NCBI GenBank assembly: GCA_019188255.1
Contig: JAETXT010000001.1
Coordinates: forward strand, 7,502,001-7,566,000
Source: Verticillium longisporum
Lineage: Eukaryota > Ascomycota > Sordariomycetes > Glomerellales > Plectosphaerellaceae
DNA: 64,000 bases
Direction: 5' to 3'
In this document: positions 21,317 through 31,139 of the stretch, piece after piece
Layout: every line of letters begins with the position of its first letter
Numbering within the stretch: position 1 is the stretch's first letter
Notes under the pieces: model-generated
Told to the model about the DNA's origin: nothing
The model's input: only the letters and a program-made list of their open reading frames with translations
Database searches by the model: none
Position numbers and translations under genes: made by a program

Positions 21317-23355
21317 CATCCCTTTAACGCAGGAATTTGGCCTCAGTACTTCAAGGCCATACCGCCTTCCTAATCCGGTTAGGTTCATAATCTCCCCAGG
21401 TACGTTGCCTCCCCGCGCAGATACCAAAACCCTCCTAATTACCTACACTTACGTCACCGAATTCAAGAGCCTCCACCACCACCACCAATATCACGATATC
21501 AACCGTTTTTTGACCTCTCAATGGAGTCAAGTATCGCTGAGCTCGGCGATACAGGTACAAGGCGCCCAGAGGCCTCACCAGTACCTCCATCAGATGCTGA
21601 ATTCAGACCCCTCTTCGTTCCTCGCTTTTGGCGTGACTTCCCGAAGGCTCTGCCGCCTACCCCTCTAGAGCTCTTCGAGGCGTTCGTGCCCCCTACCCTA
21701 GTATCGCAGTGGGTGAAGTACGTCAATAGCGATACGCCTGCAGGCTATTCACAACGCCAAAGAGATTGGGACCCTACAACAGTACCAGAACTATACCTAT
21801 TCTTAGGTATTCTTCTCTTTATGCGAGTGACAGTTGAGCCACGGATTCGCGACTATTGGGCAACAGCAGAACACTCCTCAATCCACCCCTTTACGCAGTG
21901 GGTATCCCTTGAGCTCTTTGAGGACCTGTTTCGTCGCTTCCGTATCTGGGACCCAGATACGCTCGATAAGACCTCTGATAGAGCTGTTTTCTCGCGCCTC
22001 GAGGCCTGGTCAACGCATATACAGATAACGTCTCTTGCCTATTGGTATCCCTCTTGGACTGTTACTATCGACGAGGGAATGGTGCGATATACAGGCAGAT
22101 CCCGCGATATTACGACAATACCCTCAAAACCAACGCCTACAGGATACAAGATCTGGGGCCTCGCCGACGAAGGCTTCCTTCTGGCGTTTTGCTACCACCA
22201 GCGCGGCAAAGGACCCATCCTACTCTATCCCCCCTTGAGTGGATTGAATAAGACCCAGCAAGTTGTTCCGGACCTCCTGCGGCGCCTACCTCGCAACCAA
22301 CAGCGCCCCCGATATCACGTTATTCTCGATAACCTCTTCACAAGCCCTGCTCTCCTACAACAACTACGTTCTGAGGGATTTGCTGCAACAGGTACCTGCC
22401 GATCGAACGCAGGCGTTGCTCAATACCTCCTACGCGAACGTACTGCTGATAGGGGCGATAAAGTCCCCTGGGGTACGCTCTTGATCGCTACAATAGCTGA
22501 CGGTCAGGTACAGCAGTTTCTATGGAAGGATCTCGCATTTACGCTATTCCAGAGTACCCTTTATAGTGGTCGAGAGCGCGAAACGCCTATGCGACGACGC
22601 TTACCAAAGAAGTCTGCTACCTGCGCAAAGACTGCAAGAGAACCCTTCCGACTCATCCCAGGATCATCAACCGGCAGGAATAACGACGATTTTGAATACG
22701 AAAAAGAGCTTCCACACCCCCAATTTGCTGCCCAATACAATACGCAGAAGGGAGGCGTTGATACGCACGATCAACTGCGTTCAAACTGCGAGTGGGAACG
22801 CCGCGCGCGCCGGGGAGGGTGGCAGGCGCTGATGTATAGCTTCCTGCTCGGCACGGTTGTTGCGAATACCTTTCTTTTGCAGAGAGAATATCCAGGCCGT
22901 ATTCTCTACCCAAGAGCCTCTTCTGAAAGCCAGTGGATTCGTCAGCTTTGTGCCTCGATCTTCGATAGGCATAAGGATACCGGGAATAGTCGCAAAACTC
23001 GAGGGCGTCCACGCCACGAGCCTGAAGCAACAACGGTACCTCTCGAGGAGCATAAACGCGTAGGCAAATGCCCTCAACGACGCTGTTACGCCTGTACCGG
23101 CCGCTCGATCAGCTCACCAAAAAGACGCGCCTTAGGAGCGATTTCAGGCAATTCACGGGCCCCAAAAACACGTTTTGCGTGCGAGACATGCGATGTGCCT
23201 CTGTGCAATACCCAACATTGCTGGACCGGTACCACAGCTAATTTTGTATGTACTGTGGGGCTGCGGCGATGAATTCAATTGGTCGCTGCATTTTTCTGCC
23301 GTCGGATTGTCTTGGCTCCGAAGTACTGAGGCCAAATTCCTGCGTTAAAGGGATG
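21317..23355 (+). mobile_element. piggyBac-family DNA transposon, intact copy
   Basis: The 2039-bp element is bounded by perfect 35-bp inverted repeats at 21317-21351 and 23321-23355, each starting CATCCCTTTAACGCAGGAAT. It contains one uninterrupted transposase gene. A TTAA tetramer sits 7 bp inside each end rather than flanking the element, and no direct TTAA duplication was found outside the repeats. Identity of the two repeats and the open transposase frame suggest recent activity. Confidence 0.9.
21521..23272 (+). CDS. piggyBac-like transposase (DDE_Tnp_1_7)
   Basis: Single exon, 583 aa, inside the element with perfect terminal repeats. The catalytic aspartates of piggyBac transposases are recognisable: TIDEGMVRYTGRSRD (residue about 188), HVILDNLFTSPALL (about 268) and KGGVDTHDQL (about 412). 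A C-terminal cysteine-rich zinc domain follows (CPQRRCYACTGR ... CETCDVPLCNTQHC). All domains are present and in frame, so it may encode active transposase. The element lies in the upstream region of the SLC6 gene. A second, decayed copy lies at 37.3-39.7 kb. Confidence 0.93.
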   Translation: MESSIAELGDTGTRRPEASPVPPSDAEFRPLFVPRFWRDFPKALPPTPLELFEAFVPPTLVSQWVKYVNSDTPAGYSQRQRDWDPTTVPELYLFLGILLFMRVTVEPRIRDYWATAEHSSIHPFTQWVSLELFEDLFRRFRIWDPDTLDKTSDRAVFSRLEAWSTHIQITSLAYWYPSWTVTIDEGMVRYTGRSRDITTIPSKPTPTGYKIWGLADEGFLLAFCYHQRGKGPILLYPPLSGLNKTQQVVPDLLRRLPRNQQRPRYHVILDNLFTSPALLQQLRSEGFAATGTCRSNAGVAQYLLRERTADRGDKVPWGTLLIATIADGQVQQFLWKDLAFTLFQSTLYSGRERETPMRRRLPKKSATCAKTAREPFRLIPGSSTGRNNDDFEYEKELPHPQFAAQYNTQKGGVDTHDQLRSNCEWERRARRGGWQALMYSFLLGTVVANTFLLQREYPGRILYPRASSESQWIRQLCASIFDRHKDTGNSRKTRGRPRHEPEATTVPLEEHKRVGKCPQRRCYACTGRSISSPKRRALGAISGNSRAPKTRFACETCDVPLCNTQHCWTGTTANFVCTVGLRR

Positions 23356-24349
23356 GCACGAGCGTCTGTGTTCACAATTTGTGGCGTCTGACGGGTCATG
23401 CGGGGGTGGCGACTTGCGTATATCATGAGATGCATTCCTGCCCTGCCTGCCTAATTGGTATCTTGGCATGTCTTGGTATTCGCTGCTCATCACCTTCCTT
23501 CGAAGCTTCTTGAGAAGCTGCACCCAATCATCTTGTTGGTACTTCACGGCTGTAGCACCATAAAGTGCCAAGCAGCTTAAGGGGCTCAGGAGGGCTGGCT
23601 TGGCAGAGCGCACTAACCAGGTCTCATGCTTTGGCTGAACTTGAGCTTGCTCTCCCGACGCCTCCGCGTACTGTGCAAAAGTGGTTGAGCTAAATCTAAA
23701 AGGCTAAAGCGTACAAAGTGCCAGCATTCGTACTATGTCGATGACAGCCAGAGTCCCATATATGAAGATTGGGAATCGGCAATGGGACTACACAGCCCCT
23801 GGAAAGTAAGTAATCTCCAGACTAGATACGATTTAGATCTGCGAGGTTCTCGTTAAGGTTTCAATCCAAGTCATCTGGCCCCGTTTGACTCCATCTACAG
23901 CCCCTGATTTCAGCCCATGTGTGAAAAGCCTGTACTATGGGGCAAAATTGAGATGTTCATTCCGCGCCAAGCTACGTCAAAGTTGCAGGATGTGCTGTTC
24001 ACAGGTTAGCTTGTACCACAGTGCTGCAGGAGGGCGCCGAACTGAGCGTAGTTGAGAGACCTTTGTAGCACATAAGAGGCAACGTTATCGGCGTCATTCA
24101 AAGTTGGGTGGACAACCTATCACTGTATCGCAAGTGGTCGGGATTTTGTGGTCTGGAAGTGAGGTAGGTTATCGTGCAATCAGGACCCCCCGGAGAAATA
24201 TCGATCCTGTTTTCACCAGACTCTTCATAGCGGTGCCCAAACTGGGTGGCCTCGGCAGTTCTTGTCACGATGGAGGCGGCATCGCGCTGAACGGCTTATG
24301 TTTGTTCCTACAAAACGCTCCACTGTCCACCAAGGCCCAACCATGTCCG
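23356..24349. other. Intergenic region, no gene seen
   Basis: Between the piggyBac right end and the 3' end of the SLC1-type gene. Only short frames without recognisable domains are present. Confidence 0.4.
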
Positions 24350-25860
24350 CTAAACACGGTCGACGTTGTCGTTGACTGCGCTGCTGCGCTGGGCGATGAG
24401 GTCCTCGTCCGTAAGGTCCTCAGGATCGGTAACGCCTGTCATCTTGGCTATGATACCGGCGGCAAAGATATCGCCCGAGACGTTCACCATGGTGCGGAAA
24501 CGGTCGATGAACCAATCAATAGCAACGACGACAGCGAACATGTCAGTCTCGGGAATGCCGACGGACGAGGTGATCATGAGGGTGAGAACCAGAGAGGACG
24601 AGGGGATGGGCGTGGTTCCGATGGCCGAGAGGGTGGAGAGCAGGAGAATCATGATGTACTGGCCGGCGTCAAGTTTGATACCCTGTGTGGCAGCCATGAA
24701 GACACATACGACGGGAAAGTAGATGGAGGTACCGTCCATGTTGATCAGACAACCGAGGGGAACGACAAACTTGGTTACAGTGTTTGGGACGCCGCGCTCG
24801 CGCACGACACGCAGAGTGACAGGCAGGGTGGCGGCCGAAGAAGCGGTACCCCAAGCAGTAAGCCATGAGGCAGACGACTTGCCCCAGTAAGTGTAGGGGT
24901 TCTTTTGAGTGAAGCCGAAGAACAAAATGGGCAGGATGACCCAGAGATGGATCATCATGGAGCTGACGGATCCACCGATGAGGATGCCAAGGTTCGTGCC
25001 GACGCTGGAGATGTCGAGCCTGAAAAGGTTGGGAAGAATCAGGAAAAAGACACCTATGGGGGCCAGCTTGATAAGGAAGGTGATGACTGTGGTAATTATG
25101 GCCTCGATCTCAACGACGGCACGAAGGATGGCGGAGGTTGCAGGGTTCTTAATGAGGTAACCGACGACGATCGAGGTAACGAGGATGGCGAGAAGTTCGT
25201 CGTTGGCCAGAGCATAGACGATGTTTTGGGGGATGAGAGTATTGAAAAGTGTGGACACAATCTCGTGGGGCTTCTTCTCCTCGAGCTCCGAGGAGCCCTC
25301 TTCCGTGGCTGCGTTCTCCATCATGGGCTCCCAGATCTGAGAGGTCATGATGATTGAGAAGGCAATAGAGAGAATGGTCGTGAGAACATAGTAGAGGATT
25401 GTCCACCTAGCGAGAACGGCAGCACCCTTGGAGACCTCGCGCAGTCGCTGAATTGCAAGAATCATCGCGCAGACAATCATGGGAAGAACTGGATCAATCT
25501 TGTCAGCATGGAAGACGACGGTGGTGTCTAAGTGGGAGGCAACGCACCAGTGGCACGCAGGGCACGGAGCCAGAGGGTACCGGGGATGCCGAGAATGACG
25601 GGAGCAGCCGGCGGGATGTTGTCGGTGCCAATAGCGGCAGAGACACCCAGACCGATGCCGATGGCGAGGCTGGCAGCGATGATAATCTGGGTGGCCGAGC
25701 CGGGTTCGATGACTGAGTGCCACCATGGCTTCTTGACTGGCTCAACCTCGGCGGAGACAGTGTCAGAGGGCTGCGGAAGGGGCGGCTGGTCGTAGGAAGA
25801 GCTATCCTTGACCATGTGGTTGTTTGAGTCCATGATTCTCTTTTCGTCATCGACTCCCAT
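24350..25860 (-). CDS. SLC1/DAACS family dicarboxylate or acidic amino acid:cation symporter
   Basis: Two exons, 25548-25860 and 24350-25488, with a 59-bp intron; 483 aa. The start at 25860 is preferred because the following residues form a polar N-terminal tail before the first hydrophobic helix (TQIIIAASLAIGIGLGVSAAIG). Family landmarks are VLPMIVCAMILAIQRLRE after TM3, AWGTASSAATLPVTLRVVRE (the Ser-rich hairpin region), PLGCLINMDGTSIYFPVVCVFMA (the NMDGT box that binds substrate and cation) and GTTPIPSSSLVL (second hairpin). These proteins use Na+ or H+ to import glutamate, aspartate or C4-dicarboxylates; which ion and substrate apply cannot be told. The N-terminal region upstream of the preferred Met is open to 26043 but looks noncoding. 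Confidence 0.9.
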
Positions 25861-27974
25861 GGTAGTCTTAACTGCAGTCGGCCTTGGGGAATATCGCTCG
25901 TGGATTAAGGGCGGCGGAAATACGTGCGGTGTTGACCTGGAACGAAGAATGACACGACCAAGTAGGCAGTGAGTAGAAGGAGAAAAATACGGCAGGAACT
26001 CAAGAGGCGATATTAGCCAAGGAGCTGTACATATGTGCGTCAAGATGCCGGCCCTCGAGAGTAGTGATCCCTCTTGCCCAGGGCCTACATGTTATGACAC
26101 CCACCAAAGATAGGGCCAGGACTGGAACTGGATGGAGCTCGACAACTATGGCAAGTGGCCCCGAGAGCCAATTACAATTTTGACAACCCCAGGCGGCACG
26201 ATAGGGGGGCCGGACTCCATGTCATGTCTTGAATCATCAGGTGGCGATCTCGAGGGCTTCGGTGAGCGAGAGCAGGGTGCCAAGTAACTCACGGCAGCTC
26301 GTTGGCGGATGTGGGGCGGTAAGCATGAGGTACGTATGCCGCCAAGACGCGGTATCACCACTGGTGGCGTTGGCTTTTTTCACTTTAAAGGAAGGTCAGA
26401 CACGAGGCATCCGCTTAGGAGGACGGGCTAGTGACCAGTCGCAAGGTTCGCCATCCTTGCATGCTCCTGACACTCCCCACTCCATGTTGCCCTATCGTTC
26501 AGGTGTGCGACTTGCAAAGGCCTCCCAGCCGTTCATACCGTGCGGCCAGCCGTGGTTGATCCTCGGATAGAGCAAGTCTTCATGTGCGAGGTGGCAGGGT
26601 CTTGGGTCGTGTCTTGGGTCGTGTCTTGAGCGGGAAGTGAATGGGACGTGAAGAAGGCTTCTAGAAGAGAAGGAGCGACTGACAGGTGGAACAACAACCC
26701 TGCCTTGGAACGTTGAAAGCTCGTATTCTGGCACGTGGTTAGCAATGAACAGATGACAGGAAGACGGTACAATAGCGTGACTTACGCCGCGTGTTGCAAC
26801 GTAGTTGTTCCGTGGACCTGTCTGGATTGCGCTGAATACTCTGGTGTCATGATTCCATCGCGGGTGCATAGCCCGGAGGGATCAAACACTTAGTACACAG
26901 ACTACGATTAGAGCCATTTGTCAAGACCTATTTCCCAAGTGCAATTGCCTCTGCCCCAGATTCGGGGAGGAGCAGGAGCGTTGGGCTCCTTAAGAGATGA
27001 AGGCAAAGAGTGGCGAGGAAGCAGGCTGGCCTATGGGCTCGCAGAGTACAGGTTGTTGGATCCCCTCTTGCCAAGCGGCCAAGCACCAGCTCCTACTTCC
27101 GTGCCTGCAGCCGAGGGTTAGTCAAGAGAGCTGCGTTTATTCAATGGAGGGCCCATAGACGGCGATGGCTGTTCTGCGCCGCAATAGGGCCGAACAAGAG
27201 CTACCTTAATCTCCGCCTCTGGAGGCGTCTCGGTGACGGGGAAATGGACCTGGCTGTATGCTCATAATATGTCAGCGCATTGGTCGAGTATTGGTAAGAT
27301 CACATGCGGTCCTGCAATGGGGCGATCCCGGATTCTCGCACTTCCCAGACTGCAGCACGGCGCGTGCAAGCTGTGTCCCGCTTCCTGTCAGGTGCAGCCT
27401 AGTTACATTACTGTACTAACATTGGTTAGATGAACGGACCTCAACCTGAAGGTCCCAAACACGGTCAACGATTGTCTGCTTGACTAAGGAGGTTGAAATT
27501 CTAGAATCGGGGGAACTGCAACGTCGGGAGGTAAATCCCTTCGATCGCCGGCCCAACGTCACATGACTCACGCTGTAGGTCTTCGCAGAACTCCGAACGC
27601 ATAACTCGGTATAATTTTGATAGATTCGATGGTAACAATTAATTGGGCTTCTTTAAAAGGAGTCTCCATGACTAGTCGTGGAGAGAAACGTGGTTGAGAA
27701 CGGAAGATTGGGAAGTGCGATGGAGTGTCTCACTCGCTTATGTGTTCACTGGCTTATGGCGTACATGGAGAAGAACCCATAATCACATCAGACAAGAAAG
27801 AGGAAGAAGAAAGAAGAAAACAAGAGCCAATTCATCAGTGCGGTATGCGCTCCGGCCCATCTCAGGCATGCGCCACAAAACACCACGGACACTACAGGTG
27901 TCCAGCTTACGTGACTCACCCCTATGAGCATGAATAATATACAGTCCAATCACACCATCCGGTCACCGCCAGGC
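25861..27974. promoter_or_regulatory. Upstream region of the SLC1 gene, with GCCARG hexamers
   Basis: This 2.1 kb lies between the SLC1-type start and the 3' end of the PacC-like gene. No coding domain was recognised. PacC-type hexamers occur at 26016-26021, 26115-26120, 26279-26284 and 26341-26346 (within 490 bp of the SLC1 start), then at 27070-27075 and 27078-27083. The density near the SLC1 start is well above chance by hand count. Confidence 0.4.
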
Positions 27975-29876
27975 TTAGTTTGAAAGTCGCAGGATGGGAT
28001 ACAGAAGAGCTGCAGGTGCCGGGGGAGTGGCTGAAGTCTCCGCCGAGGTGATCCTGCGCGAGTCGACGTTCATGGCATCGGGGGAATGCCGGCGCTCATC
28101 GCGCTCGTCGGTCTTCTCATCAAAGTCCTTGGGGGCGATGCGCTCGCGGATGTACTCACGCAGGGCATCGATGGTGCGCATATTCTTTACGCACTGGTCG
28201 TACCTCTCCTCGCGCTTACAAGCCCTCTCGCTCATGTCCGACTCGGACGGGGGAGAGCCGAGGGAGGCGGGGGTGCCCTTCGACATGACCTGGGTGACGG
28301 TGGAGGTATCGGAGCGATGGCGGACGGACGCAGAGCTGGCCCGCTGGAGCATGCCACCGCCGTAGTTGCGGCGCTGGTTGTTGTCGAAGTTGGTTCCTAG
28401 GGTCGGGGTGGTGGACTGGCCGGGGAAGACGGAACTGACGACGGGGAGGTTGGGGTACATGACGGACGTGGCGGTGCTGTGGGGAGACATGTCGGAGGAA
28501 GAGAGGCTCGGGGACTGTCCGGAGGCGTAGGATGTGTTGCTGGAGGGAGGGGTTATGGCCGGGGTTCCGGTGGAGGAGATGGCGGCCTGCGGGAAGGCTA
28601 TATGGGTGTCGGAGTCGGCGGCGTAGTCGTCCTGGGACATGGGGGTGGTGCCGGCGCTGCCGCGGTGGCCCACGCCGGGGGAAGAGGGGTTGTGGCGGTA
28701 CTCAAACATGATCTGGCCGCGGGCATGGATCCCGTGGGTGGCCGAATTGGCGTTCTCGAACACGGTGCTCTGCATCTGGTCGAGGATCTGGTCGATCTGG
28801 AAGAGGTCGTTCTTGGTGCGCGTGTTGAACATGGGTGGCAAGTAGTACTGCCGGGCCAAAGGATCAGGGCCGCTGGGGGCAGCGCCCACACCGATATTGG
28901 GACCGGGGTGCTGAGGGCAAGCTATGTGCTCGGTAGTGGGTATGGGGTCGCCGGTCTGTAGAGTGAGAGCCTCGTGAAGAGGCATTAGAGAACGACTGAC
29001 TCTAGAGTAAGAAGAGGGGTCCACGTGGTGGTGCTTGGCGCTGGCGAAGAAGTCATCAACCATGTCGTAGACGCGTTTGCGAGTGTCGAAGCCGCCAGCC
29101 GCGGCGTGGTGGCCGAGATACTGAGGGCCACGGGTGGGTGCGTAGTACAATCCGAGGGAGTGAGACAGTGTCGGGGCACCACTGCCAGAGTCGCTAGCAA
29201 GTCTATAGTCCTGATGAGAGAAGGCGGCCGAGTTAGTTTGATTGTGGCTATTATGGTCATAGTAGCTAGAAGAAGCTGGGAGGCAAAATTAGCCTCTGTT
29301 TGGAAGAGGTCTTGAAGCGCCTGGGAGAGGGGAAAGGGGTAGCATGTTAGAAAACATACCTTTGCTGGCCTGATCCTGAGGTGAGCGGATGAGGACAGAG
29401 TCGTCGGCGTGGGTCTTGACATGCTTCTTCAAGTCCTGAGGACGCTTGAAGGACTTGCCGCAGAACTCACACTTGTGAGGCTTCAGGGGGATGTGGACGC
29501 GGATGTGCGAGGTCATGTGGTCACGTTTGACCACGGCGGTACGACACGAGTCCCACTGGCACGTAAGGTTCGGGTTATTAGTGCTCTTGCGACCAACATG
29601 CCGCTCACAGAGATGCTCCTGTGGAGGGTCAGCTAACTGGTCTCAGGACATTGTAGAATGGCTGGAACAAACGTAGAGACCCTCTGGCGTGGCCAACTTG
29701 AGGTTGCAGGCGTTCCACTTGCAGATGAGGTTTTCATCCTGGGTACAGCTGGCGGCAGCGGCTGAAGGGGCCATTGACTGTGAGGTGTTGCTGGTGGCCT
29801 CAGCGGGGGGGGCGGGAATGTTGGAGGAGGACGAATTGCTCCCGGAGGATCGCTGCTCCTCTGGTCTCGTAGACAT
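27975..29876 (-). CDS. pacC: PacC/Rim101-family C2H2 transcription factor (pH and salt response)
   Basis: Three exons: 29673-29876, 29360-29618, 27975-29275; 587 aa. Three C2H2 fingers lie at residues about 52-138: finger 1 (C52, C57, H70, H75), finger 2 (C88, C93, H106, H110) and finger 3 (C118, C121, H134, H138). Finger 3 carries [20 protein letters not shown], the strongest PacC signature. Downstream, the conserved [14 protein letters not shown] and YYLPPM..RTKNDL blocks of PacC are present, then a Ser/Thr/Pro-rich stretch and a match to the signalling-protease box ([18 protein letters not shown]). That box usually has Trp where Cys is seen here. The end [10 protein letters not shown] is close to the stop, so the C-terminal inhibitory tail is short. 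In Aspergillus the full-length factor is cleaved at alkaline pH to the activator form. Whether this is the sole pacC or a second copy cannot be decided from one window. Confidence 0.92.
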
Positions 29877-30696
29877 GATAAGAGTCTGTGACGAGAGTGG
29901 GTAGTCGCGGGTTTGTGGGCAGTCGTGCGTCGAAGTGTAACAGGTTGGCAGCACCTGGAAGAAGCCGGGGTGGTCTGGCGTGATGCGATTGGTGGGAGTC
30001 CAGAGCAGGTTTGCCTTCCTGTAATCGGCTTTTCTGGAGGTGTTTCTGACAGGTCAGAGTTATTCTGAAGAGATATGAACGTACCGAATACCCAAGTAGG
30101 ATCAAAAAGGGACCCGTGAGATGCTGGAGGAGTCGATGCCGTCGATGGGCGGAGCTGGGCAATTGCCTCTTCCTTTATCCCAAGTATCACATGAGGAGGC
30201 TTGGCGTACTATTGGTGGCTGGCTTGGCTGTCGGAGTTGGGTGTCATCCCTTGGATGCAAGTACTACTGAGGGAAGGTACCACGGCATCTGGTGCAGGGC
30301 GGTGTCAGTGAAAGTCCTTTCTAACAAAGGGGGATGCCAAGATGCACCAAGTTTTGGCCAAGATTAGGTGCGTCTTGGCAATGGTCTGGCGGCTTGCCTC
30401 TGGGGCCTGCCTCGGGACTCTGAAGGCGCCCGCCGAATTCTTGAAACTGCCCAACCTGCCCTTTGACACATGCAATTCGCCTTCTAGTCTCCATTCATCG
30501 AAGCAGCTCCGACTTCATTTCATTGAACATACGAGGGACAGTATTCAATGTTTGAATGCCGCTTGGGACTCGTCCAGTAGGTCGTTTAAAAAGCAACCTC
30601 CCATTCAGGACTGCACATGACAGCATTTCGCTTCGTGCTAGATGGCCGCGAAATGCGGCGGATCGTGTTGCTCTCCAAGTACGTTTGCATATTCCT
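29877..30696. promoter_or_regulatory. pacC upstream region with five PacC-type hexamers in 180 bp
   Basis: GCCAAG or its complement occurs at 30200-30205, 30223-30228, 30336-30341, 30357-30362 and 30374-30379, that is 324-503 bp upstream of the pacC-like start codon. Chance expectation is about 0.2 in 180 bp. The pattern fits autoregulation. No other coding gene was recognised in this interval. Confidence 0.5.
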
Positions 30697-30989
30697 CTAC
30701 TCTGCTCTCTGTATTCCCTGGCTGTTGACTCGACAGCGATCTACTTGGTCCCGCAGGAAAATGATGCATTCGATGGCAGATTCGACAATGGCAGCCTTCG
30801 AGCATGTATAGTTATCTCCCGATGTTGTCGCCGTTATGTCGTCCATGTCGTCAACATGTCCATCCGGGCTGGCACGGCGCATCTCCGAAACCAGTGTAGC
30901 TAGCCGGTCGAGAGCGGTTCTCAGGCGTCGCCTACGCCCTTGCTCTGTTGCCTGGCGACTGTTACGCTGTGAATCAAGGGTTTCTGATA
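30697..30989 (-). pseudogene. Pho4/NUC-1-like bHLH exon, truncated copy
   Basis: A single 293-nt exon (acceptor at 30990-30991) encodes a bHLH domain: basic region NSRQATEQGRRRRLRTALDRL, loop, then helix 2 SKAAIVESAIECIIFL, ending with a stop at 30697. The AEQGRR-type basic region and SKAxxVExAIEYI helix are the signature of the Pho4/NUC-1 family (here AEQ has become TEQ). Exon length and phase equal those of exon 2 of the second bHLH gene at 36.3 kb, showing shared ancestry. The 433-nt first exon of that gene has no recognisable counterpart; the stop of the PHO89-type gene lies only 150 bp upstream. It is therefore most likely a truncated duplicate, though a short unseen first exon is possible. 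Confidence 0.65.
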
Positions 30990-31139
30990 CTGTGAGTCAA
31001 GATGCTCGTCTTTCTTCGAGTCCTCGCCTCTTCGTACTCCTTCTCTATCGCCTCCACTATCTCTGTCGACGTCCGAATGTGCAGACCCGCCAGCACAGAT
31101 GCATCAGCCATGCGGCCTGCCCCTAATGGTACGACAGAA

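Noticed and set aside
24104..24868. 254-aa plus-strand frame
   Set aside because: Antisense to the SLC1-type gene; Gly/Asp-rich reading with no domain.
28479..28961. Gly-rich plus-strand frame of 160 aa
   Set aside because: Antisense to the Ser/Pro-rich part of the PacC-like gene.
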